NCBI GenBank assembly: GCA_036873135.1
Contig: JAPTYO010000004.1
Coordinates: 35,373,105 to 35,437,104 of the forward strand
From: Clarkia xantiana subsp. parviflora
Taxonomy: Eukaryota > Streptophyta > Magnoliopsida > Myrtales > Onagraceae
Direction of reading: 5' to 3'
Length of the DNA: 64,000 nucleotides
Shown here: positions 1-10,860 of the stretch, piece by piece
Layout of the letters: each line of letters begins with the position of its first letter
Numbering within the stretch: the first letter of the stretch is position 1
Made by a program: the position numbers and the translations under genes
Notes under the pieces: generated by a model
Seen by the model: only the letters and a program-made list of their open reading frames with translations
Told to the model about the DNA's origin: nothing
The model's database searches: none

Positions 1-99
1 AAGTTATATTAGAGATATATATACATATATATTAAATATATAAAGTAATCTAAGAAGAAATACTATGAATTCATAAAATCTTATTTCCCTACTCTAACA

Positions 100-430
100 T
101 ATATCCTTAGCACTCACAATGGCAAAAGTCATTTTGCCTCCCATTTGCAGCCACATTATCGTCACATCAACTATGTGTCATTTAAGAGAGAGAAAAAAAG
201 TAAATTGGCCAAAGTACTCACAATGGGCAAAGCCATTTTAGACACATTAAGCAAAGCCATTTGGATCTATATGATTTTTATATGATATAAATAAATAAAA
301 ATATATTCACTTATAATTTATTTTCTAATTAACTAATATATTATTATACATAAAATTCAATGTTTTATTCAAGTAATTATCTATGAAATATATAAAAATA
401 CATAATATAAGTAAATGATAATATTAATAA
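100..430. repeat. Diverged direct duplication, copy 1
   Basis: This AT-rich stretch resembles 1245-1545 in the same orientation. Both contain, in order, a 'cgtcacatcaac/cgccacatcaac' block, a purine run with 'gaaaaaaagtaa', a 'gacaca' block, 'gatctatat', 'aaataaataaaaat' and 'taattaactaatatatta'. The copies flank the inverted-repeat element at 466-1008. No reading frame is credible here. Positions 1-99 hold nothing else recognisable. The duplication could be two remnants of one repeat family. Confidence 0.5.
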
Positions 431-465
431 AATAGAAAATTGTATTGTATTAATTTTATATTAAA

Positions 466-1008
466 TAACAGGTCTTTTGGTCCATGATGTTTGACAACTT
501 TTGGGTTTTGGTCCATGATGTTTTTTTTTGCCTAGTTTTGGTCTCATATGTTTGCATATTTTTCTAGTTTTGGTGTCAACTCGCCCCAATTGGACTAGGT
601 CCAATTAGACCAGTCCTGGTCTAACCCAGGGCTAGGTCGATCCCAGTTGGGGCCGCCTGGGTCCGGCGACCCCGACTGTGGTCGGACACATCCCAAGGCT
701 AGCCCAGGGCTAGGTCAATTGGACCTAGTTGTCCAATTTGAGGATAATTTTAAAAATTCGGAACTAAATTGAACTAAAAAAGAGTTAGGAAGTATTAGAG
801 GGACTAAAAATTGAACAAAATTAAAAGTTTAGGGTGGATCATGTGACTTGCACATGTTACTTAACGGAAAAAATGGACGGAATGTAGCAGAAAGACCAAA
901 ACTAGAAAAATATGCAAACATATGAGACCAAAACTAAGCAAAAAAAAAAAAAACATCATGGACCAAAACCCAAAAGTCGTCAAACATCGTGGACCAAAAG
1001 ACCTGTTA
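466..1008. mobile_element. 543-bp MITE-like element with ~110-bp terminal inverted repeats
   Basis: The left end (about 466-576) and the reverse complement of the right end (about 889-1008) match almost base for base. Both begin TAACAGGTCTTTTGGTCC and end near 'tttttctagttttgg'. The middle is GC-richer and has no ORF, so this is a non-autonomous DNA element. The target duplication is unclear. The outermost TA on each side would fit a TA duplication, but no longer duplication is visible. Long inverted repeats could also fit a Mutator-derived element. Confidence 0.7.
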
Positions 1009-1786
1009 ACCCAATAATAAATCTACATCATTAATCATTTATAGTAAACTTAAACAGAATTTGTACGAGAATTATGAAATTGTCAAATATGTTCGATCAC
1101 GTCTTCTTGTAGTTGCCAATATGTCTGTCTATCACGAGGTTGGATATTATGTTAGATGTACCTTTCATAGGCAGGTAAAGGCTCCTCACTTAACTCGGGC
1201 AGTGATATACCACATTTAAGATCATCATATGCGAGCACTCTAAAGGGGGAAAACCAATTTTGGCTCACAATTTTTAGTCATATCATCGCCACATCAACAT
1301 TGTGTTATAGAAGAGAAAAAAAGTAATCTAGGTAAAAAATCTCATAATAGAAAAGGACATTTTGGACACATGCATTTTAGATCTATATAATATTTATAAA
1401 TATAAATAAATAAATAAAAATAATTTATTTTTTAATTAACTTATTATATTAAACACAAAAAATTCACATTTTTATTCGAGTAATTTGTTATAAATATAAG
1501 AAATATATAATTTATATCATTAATAATATTCAAAAAATCAATATAAATTTTATTATATTGATTTTTAACTAAAAATACGTGGCCAATACATAACCAATGT
1601 TGTATAATTTTTAGGTTTAACATTAGTTTTATTTTGTTATTGAAAAGAATATCAAAAAGAAAAAGAAACACAAATGTCATTAGGAGAATTTCGAGGAAAG
1701 AGAAAAATATATATAGGGACAATTAGTGGTGAAGACAAATTATTTCATTACCTATCGCTTCTACCTAAGCAAATTTCCTTGCATAT
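1009..1786. repeat. AT-rich intergenic DNA with duplication copy 2 (about 1245-1545)
   Basis: This region holds the second copy of the duplication described at 100-430. Otherwise it is low-complexity AT-rich sequence. A 92-codon minus-strand reading frame at 1444-1722 is phenylalanine/isoleucine/leucine-rich and looks fortuitous. No 5' LTR or primer binding site of the following copia element is visible, so that element is truncated at its left end. Confidence 0.4.
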
Positions 1787-3049
1787 ATGGCCATTGCAAG
1801 TGCTCTAATAGAAATTATTAAAAAAATGTATTGTTACATCTCTTCCAAAAACAGTTTGGAAGATCAATTGTTTCTTCATGCTTCAGACACAACCAATTCA
1901 AATCTGATTCAATTCAAGCTCACTGGATCGGATAACTATCATATTTGGTCTCAGACTATAAAGGAAGGACTTCTTGTTAAAAGCAAGTTATGTTTCATTG
2001 ACAAAACCTTGCCTCGCGATTCGATTCCCGTTGATAAGCGTCAGAAGTGGGACAAATGCAGTGCAATTGTCAAAGCGTGGCTACGTAACTCAGTTGAGAA
2101 GGATTTGGTAAGTGGTCTGATCTATAATACCAATTGCACAAAGTATTTGTGATGACCTTTCTGAGATGTTCAACAAGATGGATGGGACGAGACTTTTTCA
2201 ATTGATGCGAGACATATATCATGTTACCCAAGGTACTTCATATGTATCTTCTTTGGAAAATTAAAGATGTTGTGGGATGAGATAGCTGCCTTTGATGATT
2301 CATCTTTGATATACAATGAGGATGTTGCTCTGCTAGCAGTGCATAAAGAGAAGCAGAAGCTTATTCAATTATTAATTGGTCTCAATGAGACATTTGCACC
2401 AGTTAGAACTAATCTCTTAATGCGTCAGCCTTTACCAAGCTTGAGTGTTTCTTATTTAGTCCTATTGCAAGAAGAGAATAAGCGTTCGGTTACGGGTTCT
2501 ATAACTGATGGTATGTTAGATCACTCTCTTGATTCTACTGGTATGTTTACTTCACGAATTCAACCTGCATTTGGTGGAAATTATGGAGGAAATAGAGGTT
2601 TTACTCGTAATAGACAAACCTCTGGTGGTTTTACATCAAGTAGAAGTGGTTTTAACCATGCTAAACCAGGTGGCTTGAATGTTGGCCTAAATCAGTTCTC
2701 AGGGAGAGTTGATACATCGAATTGGCTTTGCTCTTCCTGTGGGAGGAAAGGTCATAAGATTGACACTTATTTGACTAAGAATGGGGTCCCTAAGCATGTG
2801 ATGAAGCGCTGGGCTGCAAATAATGTAGATAGGGAAGCAGGATCTAATGAGAATGAACCACTAAATGATCCTATCACTTGTAAGGATTCATCAAATGTTG
2901 CAGTCATGAAGGAATGTGCTCCTTTCACTCAATCTCAGCTTCAATTTTTTAGGTCAATGCAGATAGGAAAAGATCAAATGAAGCAAACGTGGTTATTGCT
3001 AATATGGCAGGTACATTTCATTCTTATAACACGATGGACTGGATTGTAG
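1787..3049 (+). pseudogene. Copia-1 gag (broken)
   Basis: The N-terminal part (1787-2152) has the copia Gag pattern, with 'LTGSDNYHIWSQTIKEGL' and 'FIDKTLPRD' (UBN2/Retrotran_gag_3 type). A frameshift near 2140 and a stop near 2263 separate it from 2267-3049, which continues with 'KMLWDEIAAFDD' and 'LIQLLIGLNETF'. Near residue 155 of that part there is a nucleocapsid-like knuckle, CSSCGRKGHKIDTY, in which the last cysteine of CX2CX4HX4C is replaced by tyrosine. Gag would form the particle and package RNA. These changes make it non-functional. Confidence 0.88.
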
Positions 3050-3586
3050 ACTCAGGTACCACTGATCATATGACTCACTATATTGATTGGTAGTTGATGT
3101 AAACCCTAATTCGACACCAAATCAATTTGTGCATCTACCAAATGGAGAACGTTGTAGGGTTACTCATATTAGAAATTATTATCTCAGTAATGGTTGTTGC
3201 TTGATGAATGTCCTGCTTGTACCTAACTTTAAGTAAAGTTGATTGATGTTTCGAAACTCCCTTTGCAACTCAATTGTCAGGTGATTTTCAAAGCTGACTC
3301 TATGGTTATACAGTGCCTCTCAGATGGGAGGACTCTGGGGATTGGGAGTCTGATTAGAGGACTTTACATATTAAAGGTGCCTTGCAGTGAGTTAAAGGTT
3401 GATGTTGCTAAAGTGAAGAAAGAAGATTCAGAAAGTTTGAATTCTATATTGTGGCATCATAGACTTGGACATGCATCTCATTCTAGATTGTCTGTTCTGT
3501 CTTCAAAACCTTTGTCTTTCAAGGTGTTAGATGAAATACAAATGTTCTATATGTCATCTTGCAAAATAGACCAGATTACCTTTTAA
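3034..3586 (+). pseudogene. Copia-1 protease and pre-integrase remnant
   Basis: At 3034-3093 the frame reads 'MDWIVDSGTTDHMTHY', the aspartic protease active site (D-S-G) of copia polyproteins, followed by a stop. It is frameshifted relative to the preceding gag frame. The segment at 3239-3586 carries 'LWHHRLGHASHSRLSVLSS', the GAG-pre-integrase motif with its HxxxH zinc ligands, but the matching cysteine pair downstream is degraded. Confidence 0.85.
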
Positions 3587-3605
3587 TAAAAGTGTATCTC
3601 ATTCA

Positions 3606-4248
3606 AAGGAGTGTTTTGAGTTGGTGCACATCGATTTATGGGGCCTTACAAAACTCCAACTGTGCAACAATATCAGTATTTTTTTACTATATTGGATGAT
3701 ATTTCTAGATGCACTTGGATATATCTTTTAAAGACTAAAGATGATGCTATTCTGCATATCAAGAATTTCCTTCTATTCATCAAAACTCTGTTTGGAGCTG
3801 TTGTAAAGAGGTTTCAGAGTGATAATGGAGGAGAATTCTTGAATCATCTTAATAAAGCTTTATTTCAACAGTTGGGAATCAGACATGAAACCACATGTGC
3901 ATTCACTCCTCAGCAAATGCTAGAGTTCAACGTAAGCACAGGAAATTATTGAATGCAGCTAGAGCATTCAGAATTCATGCATCTATTCCTATCAAGTATT
4001 GGGTTCACTGTATCTTAACAGCATGTTACTTGATTAACTTGCTTCCTTATGAAGTTCTGGATGGTAAGTATCATTTTCAGTGTCTCCATGGAAAGAATCC
4101 ATGTGTATCACACCCAAGGGTCTTTGGTTGCTTGTATTTTGCTACTATTCTCAACAATAGAGACAAGTTCTCTCTAAGATCTGAGGATGGTGTTCATATG
4201 GGTTATTCACTGACTCAAAAGGGTTACTTGATCTTATTTTTTTTCTGA
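3606..4248 (+). pseudogene. Copia-1 integrase core (frameshifted)
   Basis: The first catalytic aspartate lies in 'LVHIDLWG' (about 3620). The second is in 'RFQSDNGGEF' (about 3820). The third, the glutamate of the 'QQNGVVERKHR' block, falls at a frame change near 3920, after which the C-terminal part runs in another frame (3895-4248: 'HASIPIKYWVHCILTACYLIN', 'PRVFGCLYFA'). The domain would insert the cDNA into the genome. It is inactive as it stands. Confidence 0.87.
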
Positions 4249-4360
4249 TAAATCTCTCCATGTTTGCAGAGATGTGAGGTTTATGGAAGATATATTCCCT
4301 TTTAGAATGAATAGAGCATATTTGTTAATGAAGTTGCCTTAGTTAATTGGTTCAAAAGAT

Positions 4361-5187
4361 GTGGATCAGATTTTTCCTGAGGATCATTTTTCAGTAATAG
4401 AGAATCCACAGGTTGATTCACCTGTTCATCATCAACCTGGGAATCAGGTTGACTCCGAGGTTGTTCAAGAGCCTCAGGTCCAACAAACAGCTCCAGTAGT
4501 CAGTGGTGCTGAACCAAGAAGATCTACTCGAGTTTCTAGACCACCTTCTCATCTGGTTGTTTTGTCACCCCAACTATCAGAAACTCAAACTCAGCTTTTG
4601 GAATGGAAAATTTCATCAGAAACAACAACATTTCTCTTTCTTACAAGTGTTTTTCAGCTAACATAGCTAAGGTCAAGGAGTCTACTACTTACTCTGAAGC
4701 TGTCAGGAATCCTCATTGGGTGGAGGCAATAAAGGCTGAGATACTTGCTTTACAGGAGAATAACACTTGGGTTCTGATGAAGTTACCCAAAGGCAAGGTG
4801 GCAATAGGATGCAAATGGGTATATCGTGTCAATAATGCAGATGGTACTCTGGAGAGATATAAAGTAAGGTTTGTTGCCAAAGGATATACACAAGTGGAGG
4901 GTGATGATTATACTGAAACTTTTTCCCCAGATGCAAAAATGGCTACTGTCAGAACTCTCTTGGCTATTCTTGCTGCTAAAAGATGGGAGTTGTACCATAT
5001 GGATGTCAATAACGCCTTTCTGCAAGGGGATTTAGCAGAAGATGTATACATGGAGGTTCCAGAAGGGTTTGGAGGAGCATATAAGACAATGGTTTGCAAG
5101 TTGATTAAGTCTCTTTATGGACTCAAACAAGCATCTAGGCAATGGAATATCAAGCTTACTCAAGCTTTGTTTAAAGGAGGATACTAT
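4361..5187 (+). pseudogene. Copia-1 reverse transcriptase, N-terminal part
   Basis: The integrase-RT linker (4361-4666) has the usual 'RRSTRVSRPPSHL' block. The RVT_2 domain follows from 4603 with 'NPHWVEAIKAEILAL', 'KWVYRVNNADGTLERYKVR', 'AKGYTQVEGDDYTETFSP', 'HMDVNNAFLQGDL' and 'SLYGLKQASRQWN'. The frame stops where Copia-N inserted after the target bases ACTAT (5183-5187). It resumes after the second ACTAT (14668-14672) with the YVDDLL motif. Confidence 0.93.
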
Positions 5188-5643
5188 TGTTAGGATCGAC
5201 TCTCTCAACACTCACAAACGGATTAAAAGAAAGCAATAAAGAACACAAGATTTAACGTGTTTCGGTCAACACGACCTACGTCCACGGGCAAAGGAGGAGC
5301 ACCACTTCACTAGCACAATCAACACCGGAGGGTTACAAGACGAGACCACACAGAGCACTCACTCTCACAATACATGTAGAGACCTATTACACGTTGCTCT
5401 AAATACACTCGCCTAACCCTAACACTCACGAAGAACTCTCACCCACTAGTCTTCGTCTACGTTGATTACATGAAGAACTTCCTCTCGCAGCAACTAAGCC
5501 CTATAAATGAAGACTCCTCACACGGCAGTAATCCACTCACGGCTCCTCACGCACTACATCTATTAATTAACCCTATATATATATATATAGCTCAAGACAC
5601 CAAGGCACTGCCACCCTAAGCAACCGCCACAAATATATATATA
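5188..5643 (-). repeat. Copia-N 3' LTR, distal part
   Basis: It matches 14063-14520 closely, starting TGTTAGGATCGA on the plus strand. Differences seen include gactctc/gattctc, acgtgtttcgg/acgtggttcgg, acatcta/acagcta and caccctaa/caccataa. The match breaks inside the (AT)n run at the Helitron junction and continues at 12060-12244. Confidence 0.93.
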
Positions 5644-5675
5644 CTAGTTGTTTCACGCGCGTGCTTTGCACACGC
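5644..5675 (-). other. Helitron 3' terminus: hairpin plus CTAG
   Basis: Read on the minus strand, 5675-5657 forms an 8-bp stem (GCGTGTGC pairing with GCACGCGC, one G-T pair) around an AAA loop. Nine bases later comes CTAG at 5647-5644, followed by host T. This is the diagnostic Helitron 3' end and is absent from the partner LTR. Confidence 0.75.
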
Positions 5676-6137
5676 ATGTATTCATTTTTTTTCTTTATAC
5701 AAGTTTTGTTTATGTTGTTCTATTGTAATGATATATTACATGGAAAATTAAAATATTCTTGTGTCGATTATATTAAATTTCGTAGGTATTTCTTTCCATG
5801 TAATAAAACAGGTAGCATATTTATACTTTGTAGATTTAGAAAAAAAAGTATTTTTTTTTATGATTACCTCTCGATAGTTTCGAGATTATACACGGTGAAT
5901 CATTTGTGTGCAACATGTTGTTAATGTACTATTTTTTTGTAAAAAGAAAAATTAAAACGTGGTAAATATCATCACTCTACTTTTGCAAGAAAAAAAAAAT
6001 ATATATATATATACTACTCGTAATAAATCACAACTATTTTCTTCAGGTCAGATACTTTACAATTTGCATACAGTATATATACATTTTTTTTTATACCAAA
6101 TGCATTATATATAAAAAAAAGAGAGTTCATACAAAGA

Positions 6138-6644
6138 CTAAACACAAAAGCTGGCCGGTATATCCGTACCATACCAGGTACCAGATAAGCCTTCCTGACA
6201 TGCTAACTTAACGATTTTATGTGCGACATGCACAAAGTTTCTAGGTTTAAAGACGCGTAATAGACAACAAAGTAGATAATATAACAATATCCGAAAAAAC
6301 ACCGAAAAGGGAACACAGAATGTCTGAAGAAGAGCCAAGCAACCGAACAAAAATTATGGAATCCGTAAATAACTCTCTAACATTTTAATCGGGTCGGGAG
6401 TAACCATAGCTAACCCCACACGCATTCCCAAAGCTTCCGCTAAAAGGGGCTTGTTTCCAGACACCACATGAACTGAGATACCACCAATATTACCTGAAGC
6501 AGACCAAAAAACTGCAACACCATATAGTCTCCCTAAACCGGAATCCACACCACCATCTTTCATAATACATGGACCACGAAGGGAGTTGACAATTAGGGCG
6601 GGAGTCATACTAAATTGCAAGCTCGTATTTGCTGCTACTTGCAT
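6138..6644 (-). pseudogene. RNase H-like (RVT_3) fragment captured in the Helitron
   Basis: Two adjacent minus-strand frames make one domain with a stop between them. The first part (6644-6354) has 'VDSGLGRLYGVAVFWSASG' and 'PLLAEALGMRVGLAM', the latter like the glutamate helix of plant RVT_3 RNase H-like proteins. The second (6350-6138) has 'FKPRNFVHVAHKIVKLA' followed by 'WYGTDIPASF', matching the C-terminal 'N..AH.LAKLA...W....P' pattern of that family. Such domains end plant LINE ORFs and also exist as host genes. The source could be either. Confidence 0.6.
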
Positions 6645-8269
6645 ATGACTACAAAGACAAAACTCATAGCCTCTCCTTCCTCATGCTAAAGAACAACTAC
6701 GATTTTTTCAGTCTTACTGAACTGCACGTGTCCATTTATCTCATGTGTTACGTCAAAGGTCTTCAAATAACATCAGGGTACTCCACTTCCAAAGAATCCC
6801 TAGGGTTATAATGAATAAATTATGAGCTTTTAGAGAGGATACACTCCTCAAAGAGAGAAGCTTAATTTTCAGAGTTTACGCTTCCAACCTACACAAGTAA
6901 ATAGTTTGTCAATCAATACAGAGAATGTGACATTTAAGTAACAAAAGCAATTTGATCTTGACATGAAGAAAGATCCAAAGAGAGAGACTACCAACAAATC
7001 CATCATAGGCATAGGATTTCTTGAGTGAGTGAGAGTCAATATACAACGAAATGAAGAGTTATAGAGAAACCACAGCTCCATGCATCTGCTTGAAGCCTAG
7101 CATACAACTTTTCGAATATAACCTTCTTAAGCCTTATTACTTTCCTAAATGGAGTCTCATGTCCAATACAAATGGATACCCTTCTAGTCTAGGGTAAAAA
7201 CTCAAATTGCTTGCAACTAATTCCAGAAAGATCACCAAACTGTGTGTGGGATATGTAGCCTAGCCTCCTTACAATCTGTTTCTGTATCGTATCTTATCCT
7301 AAAACTCCCTTCAATGTAGGGTAGAATCAATGCCTTATGTGGTTATTTGACCAGCAAAATGAGGATGAGTATGAACACAGATATAGCTTGACCATGAACC
7401 TGGAGCTCGTCATGTATGTAGCCATGATTTCAAGCAGTTTGGACCACCTGTAAGTTCAACCAGTAGATAGCACCTAATCTAGCATGTTATTCATGTCAGC
7501 AAGTCCAATAACATTCTGAACAATAACTTGACTGATTCAACCAACCAATCGAAAGAAAAGCATAATTCTTTTCAATTCTATGATCAGAAAAGTTCAAATA
7601 AAAAGTAATTTCAGAATTTTGATTTGTTTCATTTTCGTTCATTCTTTGGTTATGTATAATGCATTTCTTTCTTTATATGGGCACCTTATGTAACCTTACA
7701 AAAAGCTAGGCAACAGAACGTCTTGGTTCAAATGAATTCAAACACACCATGGCATAAGAAAAGACTGTAGATGAAAAATGACATGAGTTGGGTAGATGGG
7801 GTTGGAAAATATATATTAGCTCATATGCACAGTTAAACTTAAACCTTTTTCTATGAATTATTTCCAACCAGTAACAAAACCCAAACACAACTTAAGGCGG
7901 ACGATATAAGGAAAAAAGAATCAGAGACTGAATTATTGCATACCGATTTTCTTCACTTGAAGGATTGTTTTCATTATTGATTTCCTTATTCGCAAGTTCC
8001 TCCATAGTTGCACGTTGTCACTCATTTAACTCTCTGTAATATAAGAAATTGTATAAGTTCCATCAACTTTCTGAAAATCCACAGACTGAAGAATTTCATA
8101 TCTAAAGACACTATACAGATCCAGAAACAGTATCGGAAATACATTAATTTGGTATAACTCTAGTCTGGTCATTAACTGACTGAGGCATCTCTTATATAGT
8201 CCCTCAACCAGGCTATTTGCAATGAAAGGATGTAGTTGTGCCTGAAGTTGAGTCTTAGTGAGGAAGGCA
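6645..8269. other. Helitron body without recognisable gene
   Basis: The stretch is AT-rich with many stops. One exon-like minus-strand piece (8005-7944) begins with ATG ('MEELANKEINNENNP'), keeps an open frame of 21 codons and is followed by GTATGC, a possible splice donor. This could be the first exon of a captured gene, but no partner exon was identified. A 60-codon minus-strand frame at 7706-7888 shows no known motif. Confidence 0.25.
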
Positions 8270-8335
8270 CACTACAAGAAAACACACCTTTAGTGGCGGC
8301 AGAAAATCTTAGCGATGAGGCACGGCACTAACATA
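8270..8335. other. CACTA (En/Spm) transposon terminus, orphan
   Basis: The sequence starts CACTACAAGAAAACACACC, a canonical 5' terminal sequence of plant CACTA transposons. It is followed by subterminal-like motifs TTTAGTGGCGGC and GCACGGCACTAAC. I could not find a matching inverted end (TTTTCTTGTAGTG) inside the Helitron, so this looks like a truncated or captured end rather than a complete element. Confidence 0.6.
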
Positions 8336-9829
8336 AGGAAGTTTATTTGAAATTTTAGGTACTGATTTCCATGGCTCCCAAACAAACCATGCTTCGGCAG
8401 CCCTGCACCAAATTAGGCAGTAAGCTACAGGTCAGGTGGAAATCAAGTGTTCAACATGTGTAAATTAAATGAACATGCAGACGTTACCTTTGCTCTATGT
8501 ACCAGAAGCTGTCCATGATGGACCCCTTCGGTATTAGAGAGATGAATAATTGCAAGATGGTTATTATAAATTCAATAATTTATTACCTGATTAACATCTG
8601 TAAGTGAATATTTAAGGGGCACAACTATAAGCCACAACCACAATAACAACTTCTGCAGGCCAACCAAAGCTATTCGCTTTAGGAATTATGATAAGTTTCA
8701 AGATGGTAAATCATAATTACTGCTGTAGTGACATTTGCTAACTGAAAGTTGCTGCTCTCCGGGGCACATCAACACAAGGCGAGAGACAAAAAAATTGGCT
8801 CATAAGATTAATTGTTCTATTAACAACAATATGAACCAAATGTTTATTGTATTAAAAGCAATATGAACCAAATATTCGGATGATATTTCAGAGAAAAAGT
8901 ATATAGACCTAATCTAAAAGTGACAATGCAAGACACCTGAAAGACTTTGATAAGTCGGAAAATGTTGGTGTCATTAATTCACCACCCGTTGGTAACTCTT
9001 TGCATTTTGTTATGGATTCCTTTGAAGATTGATACAGACCATATATGTTTTAGAACAAATGAAAAAAAATTAGGATTCGTAAATCATGGTTATACCTCGG
9101 TGTTGCTATGCAGCCGTCATTAAAGGTAGTGGCCGTTCTAGAATCTTCTTCATCAGTGTTGTTGAATTTGCGGTGGCAGGTGGTGGGGGTGCAATTGACG
9201 AGCGACTGCGAACTCACCCACTACAGGTCAATTCGGCTTCTGAACGGAACGTGAGCCGTTAAGCTAGAAGTTTTCTCACAAGCATTTTCACAAACATGTA
9301 GCAGTAGGTTTCAATCACCACGGTCTATGCGTGTTGATGATTTTCAACTGAAAAATACAAATTTAGATTATCCTGGAAAAGAATGCATAGAGGGAGAGGT
9401 ACGTACGGAAGCAATTGTTAGGGCTAACATCCAACGGAAGATGTCGGGCAACCTTCATCGATAGACAAGTCTGTGGTTCCTTCCTTTTGTGTAATCGTTG
9501 AGCGGTTATGGTCTGTTGCTGGGATTGTGGAATCTGTGCAGCGGTGTTTGGAGGCAGTTAGAGTGGGGAGCCACTTTGGTGCCACATCGAAATCATCCCG
9601 CCTTCTAAAAATAGTAATATTTTAAAGCGGTTATAAATGTCTTAAACTATTAAATATTAAAAAAAAACAAATTACCTATCTAATAAGTTGCAGGTTACTA
9701 AACTATTTATATTGATATTTTATTATTTATTTTTATATAAATAATATTATTTAATCCTTAACAATAAAAACAAATTACCCAATTTTTTTTATAGTATTAC
9801 AATTTTTATGCTAAATAATTTTAGTACTC

Positions 9830-9893
<64 letters not shown>

Positions 9894-10479
9894 TATTTTT
9901 GGCCAATATAAATACATAAACTTAAACACAAATAAATATAGTATTTTTTTTGCCAAACTAAATATAGCATTAAATACACATTTTTTCCGATAATACTTAA
10001 AATATTTTGTTGTTGATGAATTTAATTTATTTTTGTATCTGTTATCATTCATATAACAAATATGCGCCAAAACAAATACACATAGAACGAAATAAGTATT
10101 TTTATCTTGTACGAAACAATATATAAATGTCATGTTTGTACCAAAATATTTTAAATTAACATGTCACATGCTGCTTTCATAACTTTATCACGTTTTTCAT
10201 TTTGACTCCAGAGAATCAGGGATGCCATCAGAAGCAAACGGTGCTTGGATGTTAAGACCTAAAGAATACAAAATAATTTTCGTTAATACATTTATAATGA
10301 ATTACTTATTTTGCAGTTATTGTACATAGTACTATATTAGGAATCTCTTCTGGGTGTTGCATGAAGTGTATAACATAGAGACCGCAATTAACCATATCCA
10401 TGCACAATTGATTTTTTTTTTTTAAATGTAAATGTGATAATAATAATTGTACAACATCACGATTTAAAATTTAAAATCT
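8336..10479. other. Helitron body without recognisable gene; (AT)n at 9834-9889
   Basis: The DNA is AT-rich and has no credible long frame. A roughly 56-bp (AT)n tract lies at 9834-9889. The 114- and 61-codon frames running through it are isoleucine/tyrosine repeats and are not genes. A GC-richer part (about 9110-9600) has an open but start-less minus-strand stretch ('APKWLPTLTASKHR') that I do not recognise. It could be a captured exon. Confidence 0.3.
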
Positions 10480-10860
10480 TTTACAAACCAATCGTTAAGT
10501 GCCGCTTGATTTGGAACATTAAAAGCGGTAACAAATTTCCAATCTTGGAGTAGGTTGATTTTCCATTTGTTTAATTCTCCAATTGTCACATAATGTCTCT
10601 TGTCTATGTCCACTAATACTTGTATTGCATTTACCTGTTTTAAAACGACAAAATATTAGACACAAAAAATTATAAAAACTATTTGTATTTAAATATAGTA
10701 AATAAAAAGAAGTAAATAACTTCATTACCATTTTATAGCAATCTGTTTTTCTTCTATTAGAAGTAGGAGGAAGAGTGTCTATATAATATATAGTGCGATC
10801 ATTTTCAGATAGCACAATTGAGTACTAATGAGAGTTATCTGCGTTCAATGGTATGTATAT
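10480..10860 (-). pseudogene. Ulp1-like (C48) cysteine peptidase fragment
   Basis: Exon-like piece 10860-10729 follows an acceptor (ACCAACAG). It reads 'IYIPLNADNSH', a stop, then 'YSIVLSENDRTIYYIDTLPP', which matches the IY.P.N..HW....I......YY.D.L block around the catalytic His and Asp of plant Ulp1-like proteases; the Trp after His has become TAG. A donor GTAATG follows. The next piece, from 10634 after AAACAG, ends with 'WKFVTAFNVPNQAALNDW', resembling the 'NVP.Q....DCG' block with the catalytic Cys lost. SUMO-protease-like genes of this type are often carried by plant transposons. The identification is mine by eye. Confidence 0.55.

Noticed and set aside
1444..1722. 92-codon minus-strand frame
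   Set aside because: It is AT-driven Phe/Ile/Leu/Asn composition with no domain.
9789..10133. 114-codon minus-strand frame and an overlapping 61-codon plus-strand frame
   Set aside because: They run through (AT)n and give Ile/Tyr repeats with no motif.
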